64,000 bases of DNA from contig OZ037839.1 of NCBI GenBank assembly GCA_964035575.1, positions 806,001 to 870,000 of the forward strand, written 5' to 3'. The notes beneath the pieces were generated by a model. It was not told the DNA's origin. It ran no database searches and saw only the letters and a program-made list of their open reading frames with translations. Shown piece after piece: positions 37,059 through 46,213 of the stretch. This DNA comes from Rhynchopus sp. YZ270_cl-10 (Eukaryota > Euglenozoa > Diplonemea > Diplonemida > Diplonemidae). The number at the start of each line of letters is the position of its first letter. Within the stretch, counting starts at the first letter, position 1. The translations under genes were made by a program, and so were the position numbers.

Positions 37059-38135
37059 CTAAGACTGCTCCAGCTTTTTGTGGTATATTCTTATGGATCG
37101 GATCACCTGCGCCTGCTTTGCCCCAACCTTCGTGCAGCAGTAGCAGTGTTCGTGGTGACCGAGGCGCTGTCTCCTCGGCATATTATGCTTCTGCACACCC
37201 TTCTCCTTTCTTTTCGCCTTCTCCATCACTGTGTCGTCATACTCATCAGCAAGAAACGCAGGGATTGTGTGCCCCGATGCAATCAGAAGCGCGACGGCGT
37301 CACGCCTGACTGAAGGGTGGATCCGATCTGTTGCGGGGCGGGGAAGAAGCTTGAGGACGATGCCGGGTGCTGGGAGGACCACGTCTCGCACGAAGGCCTC
37401 ATCGTCAAAGAGCTGCGGTGGGAAGAAACGAACGATGCGTCTCCTCCGTTGGGCAAGCTTCTGCAGCAACACCTTGTCCTCACGCAACGCTGGGCTGAGA
37501 CAGCGGTACACCTCACGTGGCGACACATCCTTGCAGTCTGCGATCCGCACCGCCAACTCCTGAGTCCCCACCCTCCCCTTCAGGATGCGGTGCAGGTAGT
37601 TTACCTCTGGCCTCGAATCCTCCCCAGGAAGCTTCGCCGCCACCAGCCCCATCACCTCCTGCGTCAGAATCGCGTCCAGATCCTCGCCACCAAGGTAGCG
37701 CGGTGTGGCTGCGGTCAGGCCCTCGTAGCTGAGCAGCCAGACCAAGGGGTGTGGTGCGTGCCGTACCTCGGGTGGTGCGTTTCTGAGTGCTTCTGCACGG
37801 AGGTGGCGTGGGTGGGTGTCGTTCTCGAGATAGGCGAGCCAGACGGAGGGGTCGTGACGCCAGCGTGGGGGTACAGTGTCTCCTGCACGGCAGCGGTTGC
37901 GTGCGTACGTCGCGCTGTAGTCAACGTGGACAGTGTCGCCGTGCTGCAAGGAGGAGGAGCTCACGGCCGTCCCCCTCTCCACCGCCGTCTCGTCCGGCAG
38001 TGTCACCTCGACCTCCTCAGCCAGGCACGACAGCAGCTCCGCCCCAGCATCGAACACCACACCCCACACAGCAGTCTCCCCCACCTCCACCGTGCAGGAG
38101 GCGAGCAGGTCTGAGGTCTCTACTGTGACGTCCAT
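37059..38135 (-). CDS. Ubl-like protein with DUF4116-like helical repeats
   Basis: 358 residues from the ATG at 38135; the frame extends a few codons upstream through a TTTTG run without an ATG. Residues 1-80 follow the same beta-grasp pattern as the Ubl-LRR proteins, ending in LQHGDTVHVDYS against LSAGDTVVLTKS. The middle is helical and contains units such as CLSPALREDKVLLQKLAQRR and PPQLFDDEAFVRDVVLPAPG, which resemble DUF4116 repeats common in protists and giant viruses. The C-terminus is basic with HNMPRRQRLGHHEHCYCCTK, a possible metal site. It sits inside the Ubl-LRR array on the same strand, so it may be a relative that swapped the LRR part for another repeat. Biochemical role unknown. 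Confidence 0.75.
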   Translation of the reverse strand: MDVTVETSDLLASCTVEVGETAVWGVVFDAGAELLSCLAEEVEVTLPDETAVERGTAVSSSSLQHGDTVHVDYSATYARNRCRAGDTVPPRWRHDPSVWLAYLENDTHPRHLRAEALRNAPPEVRHAPHPLVWLLSYEGLTAATPRYLGGEDLDAILTQEVMGLVAAKLPGEDSRPEVNYLHRILKGRVGTQELAVRIADCKDVSPREVYRCLSPALREDKVLLQKLAQRRRRIVRFFPPQLFDDEAFVRDVVLPAPGIVLKLLPRPATDRIHPSVRRDAVALLIASGHTIPAFLADEYDDTVMEKAKRKEKGVQKHNMPRRQRLGHHEHCYCCTKVGAKQAQVIRSIRIYHKKLEQS

Positions 38136-38162
38136 CGCAAACAAAACAAAACAAAACAAAAG

Positions 38163-38200
38163 CTTATGGGATGAACCTAAGCCTCTCGTGCTTAGTCACC
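38163..38200 (-). repeat. Dispersed hairpin tail, copy 3
   Basis: Same sequence as 13301-13338 apart from its outer ends. On the minus strand it is followed by a TTTTG run and, 28 nt on, by the ATG of the Ubl-DUF4116 gene. Confidence 0.65.
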
Positions 38201-38587
38201 TAAAATATGGTAGTGTGTAAGGTCCTGAAGGGGAAGCAGGTGTATAAAATGGAGCTTTTCGTGTGTATGGTGGAAAACGATGTGAGACAGATGTGTGTGG
38301 TCGTGTAGGTGTCCTTGAGTCGAAGAGGAAGTGAGCTGACTGCACATGAGTGTGCAGTTGTCGTGTGCTCTCCCATCGGGTGGCAGAGTGGGTGGTAGAA
38401 CGCAATGATTCGAAGGAACAAACAAGTAATTGCTATCGGAAAAAAAACGGGGTGTGATGTGGAACTCCACCCTATAGAAATAATCTACAACACGCCCAGC
38501 ATTCTGCTCTTCTGCAGGTATGCTAACGCTCTTCGTAAGCTGCCAGACCCACTGGGACGCCAGCATCTGAAACGTTCAAGAAGGGGG

Positions 38588-38695
38588 GCTGTCCTCTTCG
38601 TCCAGCACCATCTGCTCGATAGCGTTGTTGGACGTCGGATCGGCAGGCTCGGCGTGTTCCAGCTCGTTTTTGTCCACAGGCTCCCCACATTGTCG
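38588..38695 (-). CDS. Possible 3'-terminal exon fragment, acidic
   Basis: The minus strand reads PVDKNELEHAEPADPTSNNA then IEQMVLDEEDSPPS and a stop. Composition looks like a real acidic C-terminus and an AG lies just before it, but no upstream exon was found. It may be a leftover of a lost gene. Confidence 0.25.
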
Positions 38696-38971
38696 TCGTC
38701 GTTGGAGCAGTGCGGAAGGAACACAGAATGCACAGACTACAACACATCGATCACACCAGGCACATCAGCACCTCCAGCAAATCGCCAGGATGCTACGGTG
38801 GTTTCGAAAATCGCGCGGAGTTTTCCACACCACACCCGTTTTTCCTTAGCAACTACTTGTCCTTGTTGTTACTGTTGTTTTCAACCACCTTCCTTCAACC
38901 CTTGTAGGGATCAGTTGTTATTTTTTTCGCGAAAACATGAAATTATACATTTCAAGAGAACAAATTAAAAA

Positions 38972-39115
38972 GGGTCCTTATTTGCATTTTTGGGCTCCGC
39001 CCGTGCAGTGGTGGGGTCAATCTCGAAAATTGGACAATTTTTTGACCACTTAAATTTTGAGAAATATGAGCCCGGTTGCTTATACGTGGGGCCCATTTTC
39101 AGCTAAAATTTTCCT
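38972..39115 (+). mobile_element. Fragment of the hAT-like repeat family
   Basis: Matches 56688-56802 closely, with shared cttatttgcatttttggg, cgaaaattggaca and ccacttaaattttgag-like blocks. It continues into gtggggcccattttc, as at 20240-20265 in reverse. Confidence 0.75.
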
Positions 39116-39265
39116 CAGGAGGGTGTTCAAATTTCCCGTTTTTCCCTTTTCTCCCGTTTTTCCCTTTGTCTTTGCCATTTTTTTTTTCAAAAAAAAAAAA
39201 TTTTTTTTTTTGACAAGGCAATTTTCAGGTGAAAAAAAATTTTTTTTTTCGAAAAAATTTTGGCC

Positions 39266-39769
39266 CCCTGGGGTGGGTCTTGGGGCACCGAAAAATGCCA
39301 AAAAACGCAAAAATCGGCTGTTTTGACCATCTGTGGTTACACCATATACACGTCTCTGAACAAGCCTATACTATACCCAAAAGTGGCTAGGCAAGGCCGT
39401 GTTTGACCAAAAAAAAAAATTTTTTTTTTCACGAAAACCGAGTTTTCGTCACCTGTGGGTGGTCGTAGGATCGAAATTTGTGAAAAATTTTCACTTTTTT
39501 TTTTTGACCCAAAAAAATTTTTTTCGACAAGGCAACGGGAAAAATGACTAAGGGGAAAAGGGAAAAAAGGGAAAAACGGGAATTTTGAGGATCCTCTATT
39601 TTGAGGATCATTTTCACAGTCGCATTTTACCTTAGCAAAATCTGAAAAAAAAATTTTTTTTTTCGAAAAATTTTTAGACCCCTGGGGTGGGTCTGGAGGC
39701 ACCGAAAAATGCAAAAAAACGTAAAAATCGGGTGTTTTGAGCATCTGTGGTTACACCATATACACGTCT
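39266..39769. repeat. Two copies of a 90-bp block 413 bp apart
   Basis: Blocks at 39266-39355 and 39679-39769 share cccctggggtgggtct, ggcaccgaaaaatgc and tctgtggttacaccatatac. Between them lie repeated A-runs and T-runs with gggaaaa units, so the whole looks like a degenerate tandem duplication. Confidence 0.8.
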
Positions 39770-40133
39770 GTAACCCCACATAGGCCCATTACCATGGTTT
39801 CGTTAGCCCTTGTGACATGCCCTCCTGCAGTTTCCTGCTCATCGGCGGCCTCTAGTCCGTGTGGACTTGGGCCACTACCAGCTTCCGGAGGAGCGACGCT
39901 CACGTGCGACCGTCGGACCGGTCACTGCTCTGGGTGCCATGTGCTCTAGCCAATTCTTGACGAGGATGGGGGTGCAGACCGCCAAGTCCGGACGGTCGGA
40001 GGGAACCTTCCCCACCGCACGTCAGTTCTCCTTAGCTCTTTGTGACTTGACTCGTGCCGGTGCTGGTGTCTACAAGCTTCAACCTCTTCTTGTGACCCAC
40101 CGAGCACGCAGCCAACAGTGCGTCAAACCCTCA

Positions 40134-40699
40134 GGATCCACAAATCAATGGTTGCCAACGAAGTGCAATAATAGAGGAAGTTGTCCTCAATGTGCGTGAT
40201 TCTGCGCCATCCTGAGATGTCAAGACTTTTCAACGAGTTGCAGTAGGCAAGAAAGTGTGCACCAACCTTCGTCACACTCGTCATCTCGGATAAGTCAAGA
40301 TTTGTGACGCCACTTGCTTGTAGGAATAACTTCCCTAACACCGTCACACCAGTGAACCCTGACACGTCAAGGCTTGTCAACGATGTGCAGTCATAGAGAC
40401 AGTAGTCCCCGATGTGCGTAACGTTGCACAATCCCGACAAGTCAACGGTTTCCACCGACGTACACCTGTAGAGGAAGCCTTCCTCAATTCGCGTCACACC
40501 AGACACAGCAGAGAGATCAAGTCTCGTAAACGATGCTTCGCTCAAGAACCAGTTCGGAATAACAGTCGCAACCTCCGCCTGAAGAAGCAGAGAAGCCACC
40601 TCAGGATCCTTCACAGTCCGCAACCTCGCTTCGGAAATGTCTGTCTCACCCAAGGCACGAAGTGCTTCAACAGATTGGTACTTCGTCGACTTCGTCAAC
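40134..40699 (-). pseudogene. Ubl-LRR family member 5, C-terminal part, cut by a LINE
   Basis: Encodes the linker and the first five to six LRR units of the family (variable windows EEGFLYRC, GDYCLYDC, GKLFLQAS, GAHFLAYC, EDNFLYYC). The ubiquitin-like half lies across the LINE at 46196-46407. The 3' side stops abruptly at about 40134, where the DNA changes to unrelated sequence after cctcaggatcc. The copy is therefore broken at both ends. The LRR windows differ from every neighbour. Confidence 0.85.
40682..40699. repeat. Target-site duplication, left copy (18 bp)
   Basis: The sequence ttcgtcgacttcgtcaac is repeated exactly at 46196-46213. The two copies bound the LINE. Confidence 0.9.
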
Positions 40700-40769
40700 T
40701 GTAGGGGTCCGTTTTCGATGCATGCACCCCTATCCGAGATAGGTGATACAATACATCGTGGAGGTGATG

Positions 40770-43700
40770 TTACATAAGTCCATCACCGCCCCTGCTGTGT
40801 CCATCCTTCTGCTTCTTCTTGCTGAAGAGGCCTCCCAACGTCGTCTGTCGCCCCCCCGCAGTGTCGTGGTGGCGGCGGCAGCAGTGGTCCAGGGTTGTCT
40901 TGTCCCGCACGCAATTTCCGCATCTCGAGAGTCTGTGTCGTGTGCACGCCTCGTGTCGAATGGCCAGCCCATCGCCGTCGGAGTGGTGCGCATAGCAGCA
41001 GTGCCTCAGGTCTGCCATCTGGTCCTTCGCACAGGCGTCACATCGGGCCTTCCGGTGCTGCACACAGATCGCAAATGGCCCAATCGAGATCGCTCCTGCA
41101 GGTGCCTTCACAGGCGCGTCTCCTGGTTTCACGTGCTCATCGTGCCTGTAACGTATGGGCACGTTCTCCTCTTCTGCCTGCTCGAAAAAGCGCAGCGCCC
41201 TCCTTCCCCTCTCGTCTGCGGGGGGGTATGCCGTCTCAGCAGCGTACTCCCCCATCCACGTACCCCTCGCTCTACCGTTGCCCCTAATCTCCCCCTCCGT
41301 CATGCCTTCCGTCTTGCGCTGCTGTCGGTACGCCGTGCCAGCGTCGAAAAGTGCACGTAGAACACGTATGGTCTCTTCACCGCCGGCAAAAACAGGACGG
41401 CAGTCGATACCGGCGAGACCGTGTGCCCCGAACGACGTCAGTGTCATAGCTATCTTCGGCTTACCCGGATGCAGTGGCGTTGCAGCATGGGTTCGGAGAG
41501 TAGACAGCATGTGACCAAAAGTGGTCGCTTTCGCCATTTCGTTGTGGGGAAGAGCTTCTGGCATCACGTCGTCGCCGTCGCCGTCGTCGCTGCCACCCTC
41601 CCCACCCCCGTCATCCATTTCCCCGTCGCCACCCCCACCACCATTGACCACGCCCCCAGCCCCGTTCCCCGGTTGCTTCACTTTTGGCGGCTTTTTTCCA
41701 GTCTTATCTCCGGGGCGGATGTCCATCCCCGTGGAGACCTCGAAGTCAATGAGGAGTTCCATGTGCGAGACTTCGCGTCCAGCCTCGTTGCTCCACCGTA
41801 GGCCTCCCAGCCAGTAGGCAATCGCCAGCAGCAACGCACGTCCATACGGCCATTTCTTCACTGGGAGGGTGCAGCTTCCTAACACATTCGGATACTGCGT
41901 CGTCGTGTCCGCATCCGGTTCCCATGTCCACGGATAACGCTCTTGCTCCAGTTGCGGCTTCATCTCTTGTGTCCTGTTTTGCCGGTATCGCTCGATGAGG
42001 ATCCTCACCATCATCATCTGCAGGTCTGCAACACGGGCGGTGGCCAAAGGTGTTTCCGGTGTGCACATTCCGCAGATAGACAGACAGTTCGGCCAGTTCG
42101 TTCTGTCAATGTTCAGGAGTAAGGGGTAGTCCGTGCGGATGCTTTCCCATGCGACACACTCCCACCACATATGCTTGGGATCCTCATCCACCCCTGCAGC
42201 ACAATACGGGCAGGTGGCCGTTTCTCGTAACTTTGCCCTCGCAAGTCGCACCCCCGTGAGAGTACCGTCAGCCACGATGTGTCGTAACGTCCCCGCCTCG
42301 TAGTCCGACAAAACTTTGCTCTTGGTAAGCGCCAGTGTCTTCTCCTTGTCCACCCCTGCTCGGATCCCCCGCAGGTTAGCTCTGCCTCCGCCTTTTGCAT
42401 TCACGTCTGTCTTCGTACTGGAGAGCCGTACGAAGAACATGCGCTCCCGCACAAGATGGCCGAGTTCCCCTAGCTCAATGGTCTTCACATCGATGAGGTT
42501 CCCGTCGTGCGTCGTCACTGTCGTGGCGCTCTCCCATTTCCAGTTGAGGCGGAGTAGAGCGCGTGCAACCAACCCGATGGGCCCCCCAGACTTCGCTTGC
42601 TTCCGTTTCGCTCGTACCCTGCAGTTCTCAAGCAGTGCACAGATCTCCTCCGACTTGCGCGTCATCTTAGCCCACGTCATGATCCGTCTGTAGTCGAAGG
42701 CCACCCCGGGGTCGAGTAGGTGGCCTTTCTCGAAGAGATTCAACATGACCCTGGTACTCCGTCGGCTCACCCGATTAGCGCCGTGTATTCCTCTCTCCAT
42801 CGCATTACCCAGGGTGGTCTCACAACAAACGTTAGGGTCCTGCACTGTGATCCCGTACACCGACTTGGACATCACTGCGGCCTGCATGATGCCCGCTTTT
42901 TCCCCTTGCGTCAACGGAAGGCGGCCTACCTTATCTGATAGTGGACCACATTCCCTGATCGTCTCTTCCAGTTTCGTCGGGAGCGTGGGCGCACCAGCTT
43001 GACGGGCCTGCACCGTCGCCCCCAGGCAGACCGACTTCTCGACGCGAGTGAGATCGGAGCCGTTCATCTGCACAGTTTCTTCTTCGTCAGGGCGATTGCT
43101 CTGCCACGTGCTCTTCCCCACGTGGATGCGCTGTCCCGTCAAGTCTGCGAAGTGTCCGGTGAAGGTGACTCCCGTTCGTAGCTGACTGAGTGTTTTCGTC
43201 AGGAGATTGGTGTCGTCTGCGTATGCCAATCCCTGCGTGCCCGTTTCCCTCTCTACCCCGTTCATCCACACCGCCACCAACGCATTCAGGAAGATGACAC
43301 TCAGCGGGCATCCTTGGAGGATACCGTTCGTCGCAAACCACTCTTGTCCAAGACCAGCCGGGAGTTTAAAACGCCTCCCCAGCTTCTTGTACATCCCACG
43401 GATGGGTCGCATCATATTCTGCGGCAGGCCTAGCTGTTCGACCAGGCGGAACATAATCTCCTGTGGCACTCTGTCAAAACACTTTTGGTAGTCGAAGGAG
43501 GCTAGATAGATAGGTGTGTTGTCTATCAGAGCCTCCTCCATCTTCGCACAAAGATACCACAGTAGGTCTTCGGTTCCATGCTTGTTGCGGAAGCCGTGCT
43601 GGCGTTGGTGTATCCACGACTCTTGCCACGCTGCTACTTTGCGGAGACGAGTCGCCGCCCATAACCTGTACATCACACTGGTGATGGTAATGGGACGCTG

Positions 43701-45770
43701 CTTCAGCGGTTCCTCGCCTTCTCCTTTGGGGATGAGCACCACCATAGCCCTCGCAATTGCCCTGGGCCAGTTTCCTGTCTCCTCAATCACGTTCAGGCAG
43801 CACGCTAGCTCTTCCAGCATTAACGGAGGTAGTTCCTTCAGCTCCTCCACTCTCCATCCATCGAGGCCTGCCGCCTTCTTCCGCTTCATCTTGCCGATGG
43901 TCTTGCTGAGGTCCTCGCCGGTCAAAGGTCCGCAGTCACAGGGTGCCCCCTCGGGAATGTGCTCCTTGAACCTCTCGAAGAAGGTCGCCCATGCAGGTTC
44001 CTCGGATTCGCCGTACATCCGGAACACCCCTCCCCACGCCTGGTCACCCATAAGAAGCTCGTCCATCTCCTTGAGGTTGGCAGTCACAGTGCCGTCCTCT
44101 CGTTTCAGGAAAGTCGTGTGCGAAGACGTGGCTTTTCTTAACGTCTGGAAGACCTTCTCGGGGCTTGACGTCATGTGTTCCTTCATGGAGCGACGCCATT
44201 CTCGGATGCGTTTCTGTCGTCGGCGCTCGAGTAAGGCCAGCCCTTGCTTCTTTAGGCACCCAAGGAGACCACACAACGCTTCTACGTCGGGGTGTTCGAG
44301 ACCCCAAGTGTCGTTCTGCAGAAGATGTCGTTTCGCACGCGCTTTCGCCCACAGGTGTCTCTCATCCACCGATTCCGCAGAAGGTTGGCCGATGCGCTTC
44401 CTCCGTCCACCAATGAGTTGTTCCAGTTGTCGACACGTCTTCTGCAACTGAGCCGTCTCCAGGTTCACAGCATCAGGCATGTCGGGGTCCGTGCGAGCCG
44501 ACCGATGTCGCAATACATCAGGTTTCACCTCACCTCTCCCCCTGTGGCGGTGCTGTTTTGCCTCAATCTCACCCCTCCGCAGGAAGTAGTCCTCTGCAGT
44601 TTTGCAAAAGCGAGCCCAACGCTCCTCAACAGATAGCTTCTCGAGTTCGGCGTCGGTGAGTGCGTTCTCTTGCAGCACCTCTCTCGCAAGCACCTTCTCC
44701 TTGGCAGCCGGCCATTTGGACCAATCCTCGCCAATCAGGGGTAGGGGAGGACGTGCTTGGGGAGCCTTCTGCTCGTAACACTCGAGGTCCAGTGTCAGCA
44801 CCACCGGCCTGTGGGTGGAGATGCAGCTGTCAGTCCAGACCTCCACTTTGGAGATTGCAGGAGCAGCCACGTGGTTCGCCAATACCAGGTCGATGCGGCT
44901 GCCAGAAGATGTGGAGGTGTAGCACGTTTTCTCCACTTCCGTACCCGACTGCTGCGCGTACGAGTCTGCTGCATCAACCCATTTTCCGGAGGAGATTGCC
45001 GCTCGGATGACAGCGCTCTCCTGTGCCTCGACGTTGAAGTCTCCGGCAATGAACACCGGTATGTCCCCAAGGCTGGCAGCTTCCTCCAGGATGTCTGTCA
45101 GGAGTAGTTCCGTGCGGGCCTTGTCGTCACACACACCATAAAACGAGAAGACAGAGATGTTGCGTCCTCCGTTCCCATAAGCCACCTGCGCATGTGACAG
45201 ACGACATTCCTCCCATGCTTTCTGGGCACCCTGCGGCGGTACCGCTCTGGTTGGTATGTCTGCGCGCGACATGATCGCAACCCCACCGTTTTGTGTCCGT
45301 GTGCGCAGGTCGGATCCTCGGCTTCGTCTGCAGGGGGCACCAAAGAGGATCTGTTTGGCGCCAAACTCCTTAACGGCAAGCGCAGCACCCTTCATCTCAT
45401 CCGCTGTGAGGCGCACTTCCTGCAGCGCGCAGATGTCCAGATCCCATTCCCCCACCGCGAAGTGTGCCGACAAGGATGTCACATTCGCAGTGCCAAGCAT
45501 CATGGACGGACCCGGATTCTCCTCCACGTCTCCACATGTCAGCAGTGACCCCCTGCCCAAAAACGCCCCCCGTCGCCTCCCTCGACGCACTCTTTGTCGA
45601 GCCCCTCGACCCACCCCTCTACGTGTTCTACCCTTACCCCTAGTCCCCGACAGCATACAGCCCGCAGAGCGCAAACGATGCTGACCCCTTGTTGGGGAGA
45701 CAGTTTTCACAAAAACGTCTCGTTCTCCAACTACGCACGAAGAAGCCAATCCTGTGCCGTACCCTTCCAC
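40770..45770 (-). CDS. LINE polyprotein: 2A peptide, AP endonuclease, reverse transcriptase, Cys/His modules
   Basis: 1666 codons open from 45770; that first codon is GTG, and the first ATG is codon 39 (45656). An Arg-rich leader ends in GRGSLLTCGDVEENPGP (residues 72-88; 45507-45557), the 2A sequence at which ribosomes skip a peptide bond before the final Pro. Then comes an AP endonuclease (TANVTSL, LQEVRLT, GDFNVEA near 246, SRIDLVLAN near 295, STHRPV near 319) and a reverse transcriptase (ASFDYQKCFDRV near 762, GILQGCPLS near 819, YADD near 850). A CPYC..HMWWEC zinc motif lies near 1189. The end holds two modules C-x2-H-x4-C-x2-C-x8-9-HCC-x2-HH (1569-1596 and 1609-1635) and the motif QTTLGGLF (1642-1649), like a PCNA-binding box. 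No RNase H seen. Activity is plausible but untested. Confidence 0.92.
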   Translation of the reverse strand: MEGYGTGLASSCVVGERDVFVKTVSPTRGQHRLRSAGCMLSGTRGKGRTRRGVGRGARQRVRRGRRRGAFLGRGSLLTCGDVEENPGPSMMLGTANVTSLSAHFAVGEWDLDICALQEVRLTADEMKGAALAVKEFGAKQILFGAPCRRSRGSDLRTRTQNGGVAIMSRADIPTRAVPPQGAQKAWEECRLSHAQVAYGNGGRNISVFSFYGVCDDKARTELLLTDILEEAASLGDIPVFIAGDFNVEAQESAVIRAAISSGKWVDAADSYAQQSGTEVEKTCYTSTSSGSRIDLVLANHVAAPAISKVEVWTDSCISTHRPVVLTLDLECYEQKAPQARPPLPLIGEDWSKWPAAKEKVLAREVLQENALTDAELEKLSVEERWARFCKTAEDYFLRRGEIEAKQHRHRGRGEVKPDVLRHRSARTDPDMPDAVNLETAQLQKTCRQLEQLIGGRRKRIGQPSAESVDERHLWAKARAKRHLLQNDTWGLEHPDVEALCGLLGCLKKQGLALLERRRQKRIREWRRSMKEHMTSSPEKVFQTLRKATSSHTTFLKREDGTVTANLKEMDELLMGDQAWGGVFRMYGESEEPAWATFFERFKEHIPEGAPCDCGPLTGEDLSKTIGKMKRKKAAGLDGWRVEELKELPPLMLEELACCLNVIEETGNWPRAIARAMVVLIPKGEGEEPLKQRPITITSVMYRLWAATRLRKVAAWQESWIHQRQHGFRNKHGTEDLLWYLCAKMEEALIDNTPIYLASFDYQKCFDRVPQEIMFRLVEQLGLPQNMMRPIRGMYKKLGRRFKLPAGLGQEWFATNGILQGCPLSVIFLNALVAVWMNGVERETGTQGLAYADDTNLLTKTLSQLRTGVTFTGHFADLTGQRIHVGKSTWQSNRPDEEETVQMNGSDLTRVEKSVCLGATVQARQAGAPTLPTKLEETIRECGPLSDKVGRLPLTQGEKAGIMQAAVMSKSVYGITVQDPNVCCETTLGNAMERGIHGANRVSRRSTRVMLNLFEKGHLLDPGVAFDYRRIMTWAKMTRKSEEICALLENCRVRAKRKQAKSGGPIGLVARALLRLNWKWESATTVTTHDGNLIDVKTIELGELGHLVRERMFFVRLSSTKTDVNAKGGGRANLRGIRAGVDKEKTLALTKSKVLSDYEAGTLRHIVADGTLTGVRLARAKLRETATCPYCAAGVDEDPKHMWWECVAWESIRTDYPLLLNIDRTNWPNCLSICGMCTPETPLATARVADLQMMMVRILIERYRQNRTQEMKPQLEQERYPWTWEPDADTTTQYPNVLGSCTLPVKKWPYGRALLLAIAYWLGGLRWSNEAGREVSHMELLIDFEVSTGMDIRPGDKTGKKPPKVKQPGNGAGGVVNGGGGGDGEMDDGGGEGGSDDGDGDDVMPEALPHNEMAKATTFGHMLSTLRTHAATPLHPGKPKIAMTLTSFGAHGLAGIDCRPVFAGGEETIRVLRALFDAGTAYRQQRKTEGMTEGEIRGNGRARGTWMGEYAAETAYPPADERGRRALRFFEQAEEENVPIRYRHDEHVKPGDAPVKAPAGAISIGPFAICVQHRKARCDACAKDQMADLRHCCYAHHSDGDGLAIRHEACTRHRLSRCGNCVRDKTTLDHCCRRHHDTAGGRQTTLGGLFSKKKQKDGHSRGGDGLM

Positions 45771-45782
45771 CGCACCACACCG

Positions 45783-46187
45783 TCACCGCACCACATCGCG
45801 CAGGGTGTTGCGGCCTACTATCCTGTTGTCCAGTCCCTGGACGGGACGAAACGCGATCTCGATGACGCCCCCCGCCACCTTCACGACAGTCACCGGGATG
45901 GCTGCGCCGTTGCCTCCCTCCTCGCAGTACTCCATGGAGTCGCCAGCCTCCAGCACTGCGTTCCCGTACGACTCCTCGTTCTTCTCGTTCCCCTCCGCCT
46001 GCTCTTTTGCGGGGACTTCCGTCCGTATCCTGCGCGGCGGACTCAGCAGCGCCACCGTCTCACCGGACTCACTGCGGTCTTCCCGCTTGCCCGCCAGGGT
46101 CACAGCAGGTGGCGCCACCGGCACTCTGGGAGCTGGCGAGGTCTCCGCGTCCTCCTCGACAGCCGCACATTCTGGCGAAGTCTGCAC
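45783..46187 (-). CDS. LINE upstream frame, in phase with the polyprotein
   Basis: 134 codons, open from near the 5' end of the element to a TGA at 45783-45785. The frame is the same as that of the polyprotein, with only four codons between the TGA and the first codon listed for it. It has no ATG near its start (the first is within DSMEYCEEGG), so either the element is slightly 5'-truncated or translation starts unusually. Composition is acidic then hydrophobic (VTVVKVAGGVIEIAFRPVQG). The stop context is TGA CGG, a known leaky context in some viruses, so read-through is possible. No family recognised. Confidence 0.5.
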   Translation of the reverse strand: MQTSPECAAVEEDAETSPAPRVPVAPPAVTLAGKREDRSESGETVALLSPPRRIRTEVPAKEQAEGNEKNEESYGNAVLEAGDSMEYCEEGGNGAAIPVTVVKVAGGVIEIAFRPVQGLDNRIVGRNTLRDVVR

Positions 46188-46195
46188 CGGCAGTG

Positions 46196-46213
46196 TTCGT
46201 CGACTTCGTCAAC
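46196..46213. repeat. Target-site duplication, right copy (18 bp)
   Basis: Exact match to 40682-40699. Confidence 0.9.

Larger units (their letters stand above)
38136..40133. other. Repeat-rich stretch without a confident gene
   Basis: About 2 kb. It contains a hairpin tail 28 bp upstream of the Ubl-DUF4116 ATG, a short exon-like frame at 38590-38700, a hAT-like fragment (38972-39115), a duplicated 90-bp block and, at 39785-40133, a plus-strand frame (ATVGPVTALGAMCSSQFLTR) that I do not recognise. Confidence 0.5.
40700..46195 (-). mobile_element. Non-LTR retrotransposon (LINE, APE-type) inserted in a Ubl-LRR gene
   Basis: 5496 bp between two exact 18-bp target duplications. Coding is on the minus strand, so its 5' end is at 46195 and its 3' end at 40700. 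The element has no poly-A tail; instead the 3' end carries a short GC-rich inverted repeat (aggggtcc..cacccct). A related 3' end lies in intron 4 of the B-box gene. Endonuclease and reverse transcriptase motifs are complete. The insertion splits the family reading frame inside the conserved VLTKSTKY codons. Identical duplications and a long open frame point to a recent event. Confidence 0.92.

Noticed and set aside
37317-38114. 265-codon plus-strand frame
   Set aside because: Shadow of the Ubl-DUF4116 gene; the minus frame has the structured, family-like protein.
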